Shown piece by piece: positions 12,733 to 24,103 of a DNA stretch of 64,000 nucleotides. This DNA is from Cichorium intybus (Eukaryota > Streptophyta > Magnoliopsida > Asterales > Asteraceae). The translations under genes and the position numbers were made by a program. Position 1 is the first letter of the stretch; the number at the start of each line of letters is the position of its first letter. Under the pieces are notes generated by a model that searched no databases, was not told the origin of the DNA, and saw only the letters and a program-made list of their open reading frames with translations. The DNA lies in contig CM042013.1 of NCBI GenBank assembly GCA_023525715.1, forward strand, positions 78,574,994 through 78,638,993, written 5' to 3'.

Positions 12733-14344
12733 GTTTTTGTGGTTTGATTGGTATGTGTTATTTATTATTTTTCTTTGTTTTTAAAAATTTATCTTAAAAA
12801 TAAAAATATAAAAAAATAATAATAATAAAAAATTTAGTTTTTTTTTGTTTTTATTTGTGGTGTGTTTTATTATTTGTGTGTATATCTAACCGTGTTGTTT
12901 GAGATATTGCTTGCTTTATTTGATGATTGTGCAGAATGACTGACATTCGTTTCAGTCCATAAAAAATATAAAAAAAAATTAAAAAATAAAAATAAAAATA
13001 ATAAGATCGCACTTAAACGATGACATATCATGAATCTTATTCGATCCAATACAAGAGCTCCAAGTTCAGAATCTGCAATCACGTGTACAATACCTCAGGG
13101 GAGTTGGTTCCAATACTCCTTTTTCTTATGTTTATTTTATAAAATATTTATACAACGGGGACGTTGTATTTATCAAGTATGGGGTAGGGATTGCAGTACT
13201 TACACTTGTATTTTATTTGTCTTTGAACATTTATAGGTTAATTTCGGGTAAAATTTTGAAAAAAATTTATAAATCAGATACCATAGTGCCAAGTCATAAA
13301 AATTGAATCATAAGATTGGTCCCGAGTTTTGTTTGAAATTCTTTATACTGAACAAACAGGTCACACTTTGAGCCTAACGAACCACTTTGAAACTACTTGT
13401 TTGGAAGACAGATGCAGGTGCTCAATGAATTAAGATACGTTTAGAGGAGGTTGATTTGGATGATGTGTACACACAAATATTAAGCCTTGCATATTATTTA
13501 TAAGAAAATTCGCATCTTGGCTTCTGAAAGGATTAACCCTTTGTACTCCCAAGTCTCAAACAACCTTACATTGCCACTTTCTCATCACTATTTTTGATTC
13601 ATCGCATCTTACAAATGATTCCTGATGAACTTTGAAGACGATCCCCTATTCTACATCATTGGGATCAAGTCATAAAATTGATCGGTAATATCAGCTTGAT
13701 CACAATCTACATCCACGCATCTAAGAAACTCTTAGAAGCCAAGTTCTTGAGAAAAGAAAAAGTCAAAGAGATCCAACGATTAATTAAAGACTTCAAGAAA
13801 ATAAAGAGCAAAAAGACAGAAACATCAAGAAGTCTACAAAAATTAGAGACTAAAACGAGCTAAAAATTGAAGATATAGAATATATTGGCATGTCGAGATT
13901 GAAGATTGAAGTTTTATGATTGGTGATGAGAAAAAGGAAATGAAAGGTTTGAGACGGTAAAAAGTAAAGGACAGTACAAGGGTGAAACTTTCAAAACCAG
14001 ATGTTTGCCCAGAGGACATTTAAAACCCTATTTCTTTAGGATAAAAGCCTCATCAAAGGTAGATGAAAAGTACCCCCACTGGGTACATCCTCTGTTTCAT
14101 TTGTCTGATACACACTCCTAGTCGCCAAATCTTAACGAGTCTATTCGTCCTTTGAGTAGCAAAAGAAAGTGGTTCACAATGCTAAAAGTGGGTAACGTTT
14201 GTTCAATATATAGGTTCCTTACAAAACTGATTCTGACCATGTTGACTGACATTGACCTTTTTCTATGGTGTCTGTATTTGTTTATTTGGATTGATTTTTA
14301 ACCTAAAAATTATTCTAAAATTGCTTGAGGACAAGCAAAGTTCA
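12733..14344 (+). other. Non-coding 3' internal region of the Athila-like element
   Basis: About 1.6 kb between pol and the polypurine tract, where some Athila elements carry an env-like ORF. The longest frame is a 61-codon Lys-rich stretch at 13678-13863 that I do not regard as a gene. No membrane-protein signature was seen. Confidence 0.7.
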
Positions 14345-14358
14345 AGTATGGGGTATTT
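14345..14358 (+). other. Polypurine tract of the Athila-like element
   Basis: A purine-biased AGTATGGGGTATT-type tract directly before the 3' LTR, where plus-strand synthesis would be primed. Confidence 0.7.
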
Positions 14359-16026
14359 TGATATCGCGTAAATTATACATATTTTCCGGGCGATATCAGT
14401 GTCATTTTAGTATAGTTTCGTACATTTCTTGAACTAAATATTCCTGATATGCTTAAAAATACATTTTGTAGCTAAAAGACACGTATGGAGCAAAAGATCG
14501 GATTTTACAAGAGATTTGAGCTTAAAAAGAAACAAAGTGCCAATCTGATTTCAGCCAGGGCGCACCCCGCCCAGTCCTCAGGCGCACCGCGCCCATAAAG
14601 ATACCAGTTTTCGACATGCTGGCCTACTTGAGATTAAAATAATGGAGCGTGGGTTCATCCAATGATTCAACCGGGTTGCCTAACATGTGCATAGGCGCAC
14701 CACGCCTTACCTTTGGGCGCACCACGCCCTAGATCCGATCTTAAAAGCAACTTGCACGTGGCCTTTCCAGCGATAAAGCGAGCCAGCTCTCCACCATTAG
14801 GCGCACCGCGCCCAGTTATAGGCGCACCGCGCCTCTCGCTTTCTCCAGCTATAAATAGAAGGCATTGCACGACCATTTGGGTGACCAATGTTAGAATACA
14901 AGAGAGAAATCAGATAATTGACATTTGATAGTTATTATATTTCGTGTATTTCACCATTTAATGTATGATAATTGTATTTGAGAGTTATTTTCATTACAAG
15001 AAGGAGCGGAGATCTTCATTGTAGCAAGGATTCATCGATTTTAACCTGTTGGTATCTTTTATCATGTATTCTTCATATTGTTATTGTATACTTGATACCA
15101 TGCTAGGCTAGATTCCCTGTAGCTTTTGCCTAGGTGATGTTGATTCGTTAATACAAATTTGTGTTGATCTAGTTCTTGATTCGAGTTAAATATCGGTTAG
15201 GATATATAATTTGCATGCTATACATTTTGAATGTGATTAAAGTTTGTAATCTTGATAACCATCTTCATATGCTTAAGTTTATTGACCATTTAAACAAATT
15301 AATCATATGAACCATTGTTATGTGTAATTGAAAATCATATACCTTTGGACTAGTTATTGGCCATTTAACTAGGGAAGTTATTTAAATTATAAACTTGATT
15401 AGTGAAATAAAACTTATATCACATTTAGTTGCAACTCATGACCATTGATTGTATGAACATATCACTATGACCATTAGGGTATGGACTATATTCGCATGCT
15501 AGATTATATTAATATTCCACGATTATAAGTTATTTAGTTACATGACCATTGTGCTATATTAACTTAGAAATCACATAATTGGTGACTTGACCATATGATC
15601 CTACCACCTAATGCAACCTATTTTAACTCATTGCACATAATCAAAACTAGTCAACATAGGTTTATATGAATCAACAAATCCTAGGCGAAAGCTTCCCTTG
15701 TTATAATTTGATCATATTATCTCTTTATTGTCGTGTTGTTACGATAGTTGTTATTTATTATTTCGCCTATTTTACAAGCATCCAAAACTTAGTTTTACGA
15801 GTTTTTACTAAAACTCGCTCTAAACTGTTTGATTGATAATTTAAGACTTTAAGTTAATTAATAATTCCCTGTGGAAAATTCGATTCCTTTTACTTGCCTA
15901 AACTATACTATTAAATGACCGAGTAATACTTGCTCGTAAGTCTAATAGTCATATAATTAGGTAGATAAATTGATTTAAGACTTTGTAAACATAACAACTA
16001 CAAGTGAGTTGTTTTGAACAACAACA
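14359..16026 (+). repeat. 3' LTR of the Athila-like element
   Basis: 1668 bp, otherwise colinear with 5089-6776. It lacks one 21-bp GC-rich unit and has one extra T near 14928. TATAAATA is at 14850-14857. The right target duplication AGTGT follows at 16027-16031. Confidence 0.95.
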
Positions 16027-16031
16027 AGTGT

Positions 16032-16381
16032 CAATGATGATATCCGCTGTAGACTGCTGAGTCTATCTATGAAACCTTGCACTAATGTTGTTTTAGCTAA
16101 AAAGATATGGACACTCCCCTAATTTTCTTCCTCTTTGCTTCGATATATTTCTCTGCTTGTATGGTTTGTTTTTTGCAGGTTGCTTTGCTTTATGTTCTTG
16201 TTATGCTTCTGGTTCCATTTCTTGTTTTTGGTTCCTAGTTTAGCCTTGTTGTCCTTTGGGGCCTGTCCCGATGGATTTTCTGTTTTTTTCTTAGGTGGGG
16301 AGTCCCCAACCTTATATTGTATTTATTCTTTTTATTAATAAAATTTGCCAGAGGTGCCGTCCTCTTTACCCAAAAAAAAAA
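16032..16381 (+). other. LINE ORF2 C-terminus, 3' UTR and A-tail
   Basis: 16032-16122 continues the ORF2 frame (including RLLSLSMKP, a common plant LINE ending) to TAA at 16120-16122. The pyrimidine-rich 3' UTR follows and ends in an A-tail at about 16372-16381. The 67-codon frame at 16135-16338 lies in this UTR and is not a gene. Confidence 0.88.
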
Positions 16382-16464
16382 TTAAACTTAATGACTAGAA
16401 CTATTAATTTAATTTAATTTTAATAAAAATGACAAATTTCAAAAAAAAACATCAAGTTTAAAAA

Positions 16465-17320
16465 AAAAATATTGACATTGTGCTATTTTTTTTAATTAAG
16501 TCATTAAGTTTTCAATTTTGTTTCATAACTGACCACATGATCGGTCAACCCGGTTTTCAGCTGACGTGACACATAAGTGTCAAAATTAAAAAAACCTGAA
16601 AACATAGTGACATAATTTGAAAAAAAATTGAAAACTTATTGACTTAGTTTAAACAAAAATAACATGGTGTCAAAATCTCAATTAATAGAAAACTTAGTGT
16701 CTTTTTTGGAATTTGCACTTTATTAAAATTGAAGATTTATTTATTGTTAAAATATAAATAAACTTTTTTATTTATTATATTAGTTGTCATTGTATAATTA
16801 AAATTTGTATAAACTTTTTAGTAAAATGTAATTACGTTTAATCTATCGCAAATTAATAACAAAACAAAATAAGAAATTATAATTTCCAGTTGACTAAACG
16901 TAATTAGACTTTACTAAAAAAATTATACAAATTTTAATTGTACTAACAACAAATATAATAAATAAAATAAATTTAGTTACACTTTTACAATCAACAAATC
17001 TTCAAATTTAATATCGTTCAAATTCCAAAAAAAAAAAAAGAAACACTAAGTTTCTATTAATTTCGATTTTGACATTGTGTTTTTTTTTTAAATTAAGGTA
17101 TTAGCTTTTCAAATTTTCAAATTAAGTCACTATGTTTTCAATTTTTTCAATTAAGTCATCATGTTTTCAATTTTGTTTCAATTTTAACACCTATGTGTCA
17201 CGTTACCATGTCACGCTAGCTGGATTGACAGGTCACATGGTTAATATTAAAACAAATTTGAAAATATAATGACTTAATTGAAAAAAATTAAAACTTAATA
17301 ACTCAATTAAAAAAAAAATC
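16465..17320. repeat. Long imperfect inverted repeat (foldback element or large MITE)
   Basis: Two arms of about 370-430 bp pair with each other around a centre near 16868. The inner pair is ATTACGTTTA (16831-16840) with TAAACGTAAT (16895-16904). Further out, the segment around 16530-16590 (CACATGATCGGTCAAC...GACGTGACACATAAGTGTC) pairs with 17190-17245. There is no ORF. The ends lie in A/T runs and a target duplication could not be assigned. Confidence 0.75.
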
Positions 17321-17829
17321 TATTGTATTTAAAACGCGAAAAATCCTAATTATCACAAGAAACGCTAATATAATGTCATAATCTTTCGCCTCCCAAATTG
17401 TGCATATTCCGCATGTGCAGGCCACAGCGCAAACAAAGAATTGTCAAATTGGTCAATACACACACACTTCTCTCTCGAATCTTCTTCGATTACTACAAAG
17501 TAAGCAAGCACGGATAAATCCCAGAAGTTCTAATTCAAAAGCAGGTAAGATTCCAGTTCAAATCGCACTAAAGTATGAATCTTGCTTCTCTTTGTGCTCT
17601 TGTTTAAACAAGTTCTTATAATCGGTTCGCAGTTTAATCTGCTTGTTCGAATAGATTGTAACTGAAATTGGAATTGCGATTGCGATTGTGAATGTAGGTC
17701 TTTTTCGTTATTTGGGTTTTTAATTTTGTGTGATTTGATTAGAAATTTGTTGAAGTTCGAAATCGAGCTTCCTTTAGTTGATTGGAGCCAGTTGACGAAT
17801 AGAAAGAAGTCTCTGTGGTGATCTTGGAA

Positions 17830-18699
17830 ATGGAAGAAGCGCAACAGCAGCCGATTCAATCAGTTGGTAACCCATCAAAATCTCTAATCATCTGGCACTT
17901 TTATGATAAATCATAGTTTGATATGTTTAGCTGACTTGACCAAAAGTTTTAAATTAGAACTCCTGTTTATAACTGTATGATTGTTTAATGACAATTATAC
18001 ATATATATTATGCCTCTTTGTATATATGGGATTGTGGGGTTAATTTTGATTACCAAGTTGAAGAAGACATTAAGTTTTGCTGGATTTTAAGGAGATTAAG
18101 CTCAATAAATATGAACTTCATCAAGAAAATTTATGTTGATGATATAACATATATAATCAAACCTACTTTTCATGTACTTATCAGTTTCTTTTTGGTGCTT
18201 AAATTCAAAGTATACTTTTTCATCTATCAAAAGTATAAAGTTTGCATGATTTCACTTGATGTGAAAGTCATACATCATACATGTGTCTGTTTTTATATGT
18301 AGGACCATATGATCTTAGAGTAATTGGATTCTATAACTTGGAATGTGTAAGGGTAATATGGGTATTAAGAAAAAATATATAGATTCTGGTTTCTTTTCGT
18401 TCCTCTATCGTTTCTTGCTCATTTCAAAAAACCAAGAACAAATGAATCAAACAGTAACCGATTCTTTTCTTTCCAAGTTTTAATTCACAAACATAGTGTA
18501 CAAATCCTATAAACAATGACAAGACAATACGGGATTGTTTAATGACAATTATACATACATACTATGCTTCTTTGTGTATATGGGATTCAGGTGTTAATTT
18601 TGATTACCAAGTTGAATAACACATTAAGTTTTGCTGGATTTTAAGGAGCTTATGCTCAATAGATATGAACTTCATTAAGAAAATTTATGTTCATAATAT

Positions 18700-18742
<43 letters not shown>

Positions 18743-21700
18743 GTATTGGTAAAAAAAAAACCCCATGACGTGACATGTGTGTGTGAAGGTCAACTCACAC
18801 AACACACACACCCACACACATAGACGGGGTTTATTTAAGATCACCCTATATATAATCAAGGGATATATTTAGGAAAGTCCTTAATGACCCTATATTCGAT
18901 TGCCTAATTGTTATTTTATGTTTAATTAAGCACAATTTTGGATAGTAGCTGGTTATGCCGTATTTATATTTTTACAACTGATGTATAGGGTCAATATAAT
19001 TGAATAAAAACTGAAAATTCAACTCTAAATTGTTAAAAGGGTCAAAATGTAAGGACTTTAATGAATATTTTCTTTTTATATATAACTAAAATTGTAAACA
19101 TTTAACAAAGTATTGGGCTTAATTGAATATAAAAAAAAAAAAGGACTTAATCGAATATAGTGTCAAAATGTAAGGACTTTCCTGAATATATCCCTATAAT
19201 CAAACCTACTTTTAATGTACTTATCAGTTTCTTTTTGGTGCTTAAATTCAAACTTCCACTTTTCATCCATCAAAAGTAAAAAGTTTGTATGATGTCATGT
19301 TATGTGAAGGTCATACATATGTCTCTTTCCTATATGTTCGACTATAAGATGTTGGAGTAATTGGATTCTATAACTTGGAATGTGTAAGGGTAATATGGGT
19401 ATTAAGAAAAAATACATAGATTCTAGTTTCTTTTCTCCCACTATCTTCCCAATGTTCCCAACAAAATGAACCTTATTTCTCTATCGTTTCTTGATCATTT
19501 CAAAAAACCAAGAACAAATGAACCAAACATTAACCGATTCTTTTCTTTCCAAGTTTTAATTCACAAACATAGTGTACAAATCCTATAAACAATGACATGA
19601 CAATCCGTGTTGTGATCATGTAACCAATTTCACAAAGATCTTTAAGTTTAATGTAATAAGCTTAAATTTATAATTTGCAGTTGAAGATGGTGAAAAGGAG
19701 ATGATGTCAAACGGTTCTTCAATGCCACATGAACAATCTCAAGATAATGAACCTGAAATTGTGATGGAAGGATCTTCATTTGTGAATGGAGGACCTTCAC
19801 AAGATGATAAAGGTCCTCCTAAAGTTAACACACAAGTGGAAATTCTTCATGAAAAAGTTAAAAAACAAATCATTAAAGAAGGTCATGGTGACAAGCCTTC
19901 AAAATATTCCACTTGCTTTTGTAAGTTTCCTTTTTTCTTCAATGAAAATGTTAATTTGTTTGTTTTGATTCTTTTATTCATTGTTATATCTAGACAAAGG
20001 GTAAAGTGGTCATATACTCAAATTATAGACGGTTAATTCGGTTCCAAAAAAGAAAGTCTTTTTCCCCATTAAGTCATAACTTTTTTACAAAATTTTCCCG
20101 AGTTTGTTTTTTTCTTGCATTTCCCCTAGTGTGTCATCAATTTTTTAAAATATTTTTTAAATATGTTTATTATTTTAGTGCACTACAAAGCATGGACTGA
20201 AAGTACTCAACACAAGTTTGAAGACACCTGGCAGGAGTTACAATTAGTTGAATTGGTCTTAGGAAAAGGTATAAATGCATCAACAAATTCTTACCTTTTA
20301 ACTTATTGGTTTATCTATTTAACTATTTTTTTTAGCTACCATTATACTTTTTTTGACTATTTAAAAAAAAAAAATTGGGTTACTGGTTTTAGTATCAACA
20401 TCAAAAAACACAACATACTTTCACCATTTTATCGATTTAGTCACTTAACTTTAAGCAATTATACTTTTTTTTAACCTTCTAAATTAACCATTACCCGTTT
20501 TTTTATCGAAAAGCATAATGTACTTTCACCATTTTTCCACTTTTGCCCTTTTTGGAAAATGCAAAAAAGAAACTATACTTTGCAAGAATAAGATGGTGTA
20601 AAGTTTTGATATTTTTGCAAGAAAAAAAGTAATCACTTGTTTTTACTCAAATTAGAACCGTTTATGGTGTTATGAAAAAGGTTGGACATTTTTACCCCTG
20701 TTGTTTTGTACCAGAGAAAAAGGAAATGACAGGATTGGCAATTGGACTGACCTCCATGAAATCGGGTGAGAGAGCTTTGTTACATGTGGGTTGGGAATTA
20801 GGGTATGGTGAAGAAGGAAACTTTTCTTTTCCAAATGTACCCCCAAAAGCAGATATCATTTATGAAGTTGAATTAGTTGGTTTTGATGAAACCAAAGAAG
20901 TAAGTCAACTTAATTTTAATTAATTTTATCTTTATCAATGGGACAAAAATTGTATTTTTGCCCAGTACCAGTACCACCAGTACCGGTACCGGTACCAGTA
21001 CCAGTTTTTTTTGTTCAATAAAGTAATTTGAAAATTGTAAATTTTGCAAGAAAGCCGTTTCATAATTTCTAACCATAATGAAGCTGGAAAAAAGTCAGAA
21101 AAGCGTTTATATTTTATACATTTTTACGGGCTTTTTTGTAAAAATGTCCAAAATACAAGGGTTCTTCCGTCATTTAACCTAATATTGAACGGTTAAAAAA
21201 AATTTAAAACCATAAAACGGTTTTCATGGAAAACTACAAATCTCAAATGGCTTTTTTAGAAAATCTTTTTTTTGTAATCATTTAAGGACTTTCAAACATA
21301 CACCCCACCAAAATTCCAAAATCGCTATGGGGGTAAAGTCGTCATTTTTACGGGACCCAAAATAATTTTAAAATATTTTCATAGGGAAAAGCGCGTAGTG
21401 ACATGACAGTAGAAGAAAGAATCAGTGCAGCAGATAGAAGAAGAATGGATGGAAATTCTTTATTTAAAGAAGAAAAATTAGAAGAGGCCATTCAACAATA
21501 CGAAATGGTATTAAAAATTAAAAATATTATCACTAATATTCATACACATCTCAAAATTCAAATAACATGTTTAAATTGATTTTTCTAAATATCATTCTAA
21601 TGTTTTTTTTTGGTGGATATAATAATAGGCAATTGCATACATGAATGATGATTTCATGTTCCAATTATTTGGAAAATATCAAGACATGGCTTTAGGGGTT

Positions 21701-22718
21701 AAAAATCCATGTCACCTTAACATTGCAGCATGTTTGATAAAACTCAAAAGATATGAAGAAGCCATTGCTCAATGTGCAATTGTAAGTATTCTATTTTTCT
21801 TTTGTACGAAAAATATCATAGAATAGCAATGTACTTTATGTTTACTTATAATAGCAATCTTCTCTTGTTCTCTATTTTGCCCTTTTGAAAACCTAGTAAC
21901 TAGAAAAATGTTTTAAGAAAAAGGGTTAATTTCATAAAAAGTTAAAAACCACTATAGTTTGTTTTTTTTTTTTTGGTTTAATCACTGAAAGAATTTTTTT
22001 CTTAGTTTTAACCGCTAAAAGTTTGTCTTTATTTTCAAAATAACCACTATACGTTTTTTTTTCCGGTAATGAGTTACAAAAACCATTTGGAAGAATTGGA
22101 TACGAGGTGGTTTTTTTGGAAAAATTTTTTTTCAAAATTTGAATGGTTTATTTAATCATAAAAATTAATTGTTTGAGTGGTTAAACTGCAAAAAAATCAA
22201 ATAGAAATGGTTTTTATAGAATCCAAAGTTTTACGTACTGGTTTTCTAAAAATTAAACAAACTCTTAGTGGTTAAAAAAAAAAAAAAACTATAGTGGTTA
22301 TAATTTTTATGAAATAAACCCTAAAAAAAGTAAATGGTTTAAAAATAATACAAGACTAACCGAAACCGTAAAATTTTTTTTGTAGGTACTTACGGAGGAT
22401 CAAAATAATGTGAAAGCATTATTTAGACGCGGGAAAGCTCGGTCAGAACTCGGGCAGACGGATGCTGCCCGAGAAGATTTTTTGAAAGCGCGTAAATTTG
22501 CCCCTGAAGATAAAGCAATATTAAAAGAATTACGCGTGTTAGATGAACATGATAAGATTGTTTATCAGAAACAAAAGGAGCTTTATAAAGGCCTATTTGG
22601 GCCTAGACCCGAGCCCAAGCCCACCAAGACTGGTACTACTTGGTTGGTTTTATTTTGGCAATGGTTGGTTTCGGTAATTTATCGTCTTTTTGGGGGTAAA
22701 ACGGTAAAAAATGAATGA
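17830..22718 (+). CDS. TWD1: FKBP42-type immunophilin, TWISTED DWARF1 orthologue
   Basis: Seven coding exons: 17830-17866, 19681-19920, 20179-20268, 20715-20899, 21385-21507, 21629-21781 and 22386-22718 (1161 nt, 386 aa), all with GT-AG introns that keep the frame. An acidic N-terminus is followed by an FKBP-like domain (about residues 62-184, including ALLHVGWELGYG and NFSFPNVPP). Three TPR motifs follow (about 197-320), then a basic amphipathic stretch and a hydrophobic tail anchor (about 361-377). The Arabidopsis orthologue (365 aa) is a membrane-anchored co-chaperone that binds HSP90 and calmodulin and helps ABCB auxin transporters reach the plasma membrane; its FKBP domain lacks measurable PPIase activity. 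That knowledge is from the family; here I see only the sequence match. Intron 1 is long (1.8 kb) and repeat-filled. A 5' UTR intron may exist upstream (donor-like GTAAGA near 17545). Exon 1 codes for only 12 residues and is the least certain exon. Confidence 0.95.
18741..18846. mobile_element. Short 106-bp MITE-like element in FKBP42 intron 1
   Basis: The left end GGGTATTGGTAAAAAAAAAA and the right end, which reads GGGTGATCTTAAATAAACCCC on the other strand, form imperfect terminal inverted repeats around a (GT)/(AC)-rich hairpin. It is flanked by TATATA sequence and is absent from the first copy of the intron duplication. Superfamily not assigned. Confidence 0.6.
18860..19194. mobile_element. 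335-bp MITE with 9-bp target duplication (MULE-type)
   Basis: Terminal inverted repeats start GGGATATATTYAGGAAAGTCCTT. TATAATCAA occurs on both sides (18851-18859 and 19195-19203), a 9-bp duplication as made by Mutator-like transposases. The first copy of the intron duplication has TATAATCAA once, uninterrupted, so the empty site is present nearby. No coding capacity. Confidence 0.92.
20964..21006. repeat. GTACCA short tandem repeat in FKBP42 intron 4
   Basis: About seven units of GTACCA/GTACCG between exon 4 and exon 5. Confidence 0.85.
21922..22322. mobile_element. 401-bp MITE in FKBP42 intron 6
   Basis: The two ends are inverted copies of about 45 bp: AGGGTTAATTTCATAAAAAG at the left and AGGGTTTATTTCATAAAAAT on the opposite strand at the right, each followed by a run containing ACCACTATAGT. 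The flanks are A-rich and give no unambiguous target duplication. No ORF. Confidence 0.8.
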
Positions 22719-23740
22719 GTTTGAGGAGTGGGAATGTTGAGGTTTTAGGAGGAAATTGTGGAGAGTTTTATATGGTAATTATATGTGGGGTAATTGAGGA
22801 TAGTGTTGTAATATTATTATATATACATTGTGTTATTAAGGAAACTAGATATGTGGGGTTGGATGTTTTATTTATGTTTTTTGAGTTTATTATGAGTTAA
22901 ACTTGTGTTATAGTTTTAGTAATTATGATTATTTTTTGGGCAAAAATAAGTTTGTTTGGTAGGATGCAAAGGATTGATGAAGAAATGGGATATATTTGGG
23001 TAAATATGATATTCTGAAAGTCTATAAATGGTATTGATGATATTATAAATTTAGACTTATAAAAGAGGTATAATAGTCAATTGATAAAAAAGAAATATTT
23101 AAATTAATTATAAAATGTCAAAAAAAGGTTCGAAAGAGATTTTGAAAAATCTGATATTTTAAAAGTTTATGAATGCTTAACATAATATTTAAAAGCCAAG
23201 TATTACATATTGATGTTTAAGAATGACATGTACGAAATTTTCTATCCCTTCAAGATATATTTTATTCATTTTTAATAGAATAAACTATTTTAATAATCAC
23301 CTAATTTTATCACGCTAAACACTGGATTGACATCTAATCGAAGAACTTCAGGTTTACAAGCAAAGAAATACACCAATATATGCCATCATTATATGTTGTC
23401 TTGGCCCTAATATTTTCTTTTTCTGAAAAAAGAACTCACAAAATAAATTTAAAAACCAAAAAATAACATTTAAAAAACATTCTACAACAGTTTTAGTGTT
23501 CATTTATAACTTCTTTGACCTTGGAATAAACTTCTTTATAAAAATGAATATCTTAGCCTATATATTTTACAATAAAGTGAATAAATTAAAAACGCACAAT
23601 GATCAAAGTTCAAACCAATGAAAATGAGTACAAACACAACATAATACTTTAATAAGTTCCATGTTTCCATCATGCAAATATACAATTGCTATCAATTATC
23701 ATACACATTATAAGTTGTATAATTTTTTCTCTAATTTTAA
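22719..23740. other. FKBP42 3' UTR and intergenic DNA
   Basis: The first 200-300 bp probably hold the FKBP42 3' UTR. I see no further gene, element or RNA up to the stop of the minus-strand gene at 23741. Confidence 0.6.
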
Positions 23741-24103
23741 CTACCAATGGTGCTCAAACGTGGAATTCCATGCACAATAAGCACACACAATCCTTTGTGA
23801 AATATAAACATAAACAGCAAATGATAGACTCATGAGTACCACATCTTTCCAATCTCCTTTATCTTTTGGACTCAAACTTTCTTTGATTCCTCTTCCAAGT
23901 TTCTCTAAACCAATAAAAACCTTCAAACTTTGCTTCTTTTCCTTTCCCTCTTTCTCTTTATCGGTCGATGGATCGAACCCAAACCGGGTTTGGCAAGCCA
24001 CGAAGGTGGGTCGGGTTTGGTGGTTCATGGGGTGCACCGATTCTTGAGTTATGGTCTTTGATCTTAGGGTGTGAAATGAGGGGCTTATTGAAAGGGAAGC
24101 CAT
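23741..24103 (-). CDS. Small plant protein with one membrane segment, probably plastid-targeted
   Basis: A single-exon frame of 120 aa. The N-terminus is rich in Ser/Thr with few acidic residues (MASLSISPSF...), like a chloroplast transit peptide. A charged Lys/Glu-rich middle (about residues 47-58) follows, then an amphipathic segment containing SLSPKDKGDWKD, and a hydrophobic segment (about 87-105) with FAVYVYISQRIVCAYCAW, including a C-x2-C pair. I recall similar C-terminal segments in uncharacterised plant proteins but cannot name a function. It sits convergent to FKBP42, about 1 kb from its stop. The compositional bias and defined regions make a chance ORF unlikely, but expression is unproven. 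Confidence 0.65.
   Translation of the reverse strand: MASLSISPSFHTLRSKTITQESVHPMNHQTRPTFVACQTRFGFDPSTDKEKEGKEKKQSLKVFIGLEKLGRGIKESLSPKDKGDWKDVVLMSLSFAVYVYISQRIVCAYCAWNSTFEHHW

Larger units (their letters stand above)
5089..16026 (+). mobile_element. Athila-like Ty3/gypsy LTR retrotransposon, nearly complete (10.9 kb)
   Basis: A 10,938-bp element with TG...CA LTRs (1688 and 1668 bp), a primer-binding site matching the 3' end of plant tRNA-Asp, one gag-pol frame, a 1.7-kb non-coding 3' region, a polypurine tract and a perfect 5-bp target duplication. Protease (LADLGAS), RT and integrase sequences, the long LTRs and the tRNA-Asp primer site fit the Athila branch. Gag-pol carries two in-frame stops, so this copy is not autonomous. 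By eye the LTRs differ at about five positions plus two indels (1 and 21 bp), so insertion was recent. No env-like ORF is present after pol, unlike some Athila members. Confidence 0.92.
781..16381 (+). mobile_element. 5'-truncated L1-type LINE, interrupted by an LTR retrotransposon
   Basis: A non-LTR retrotransposon whose two parts are 781-5088 and 16032-16381. It starts abruptly inside ORF1 at the zinc knuckle, so the 5' end and the N-terminal part of ORF1 are missing, as is typical of incomplete target-primed reverse transcription. ORF2 has an apurinic-type endonuclease, a reverse transcriptase and a C-terminal zinc-binding region. The 3' end is an A-tail at about 16372-16381. The coding frame continues across the Athila-like insertion once the element and one AGTGT copy are ignored. 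I found no convincing target duplication for the LINE itself. Without the insertion it is about 4.66 kb. Confidence 0.9.
17976..19610. repeat. Tandem duplication within FKBP42 intron 1
   Basis: The stretch from about 17976 to 18527 is repeated from about 18534 to 19610. Both begin TTGTTTAATGACAATTATACATA and both contain the segment reading TAACCGATTCTTTTCTTTCC. The second copy is longer because an AT microsatellite (about 18703-18739) and two MITEs (18741-18846 and 18860-19194) lie in it. Confidence 0.9.

Noticed and set aside
13678..13863. 61-codon ORF as an env-like gene of the Athila-like element
   Set aside because: Too short, Lys-rich, no signal peptide or membrane segment.
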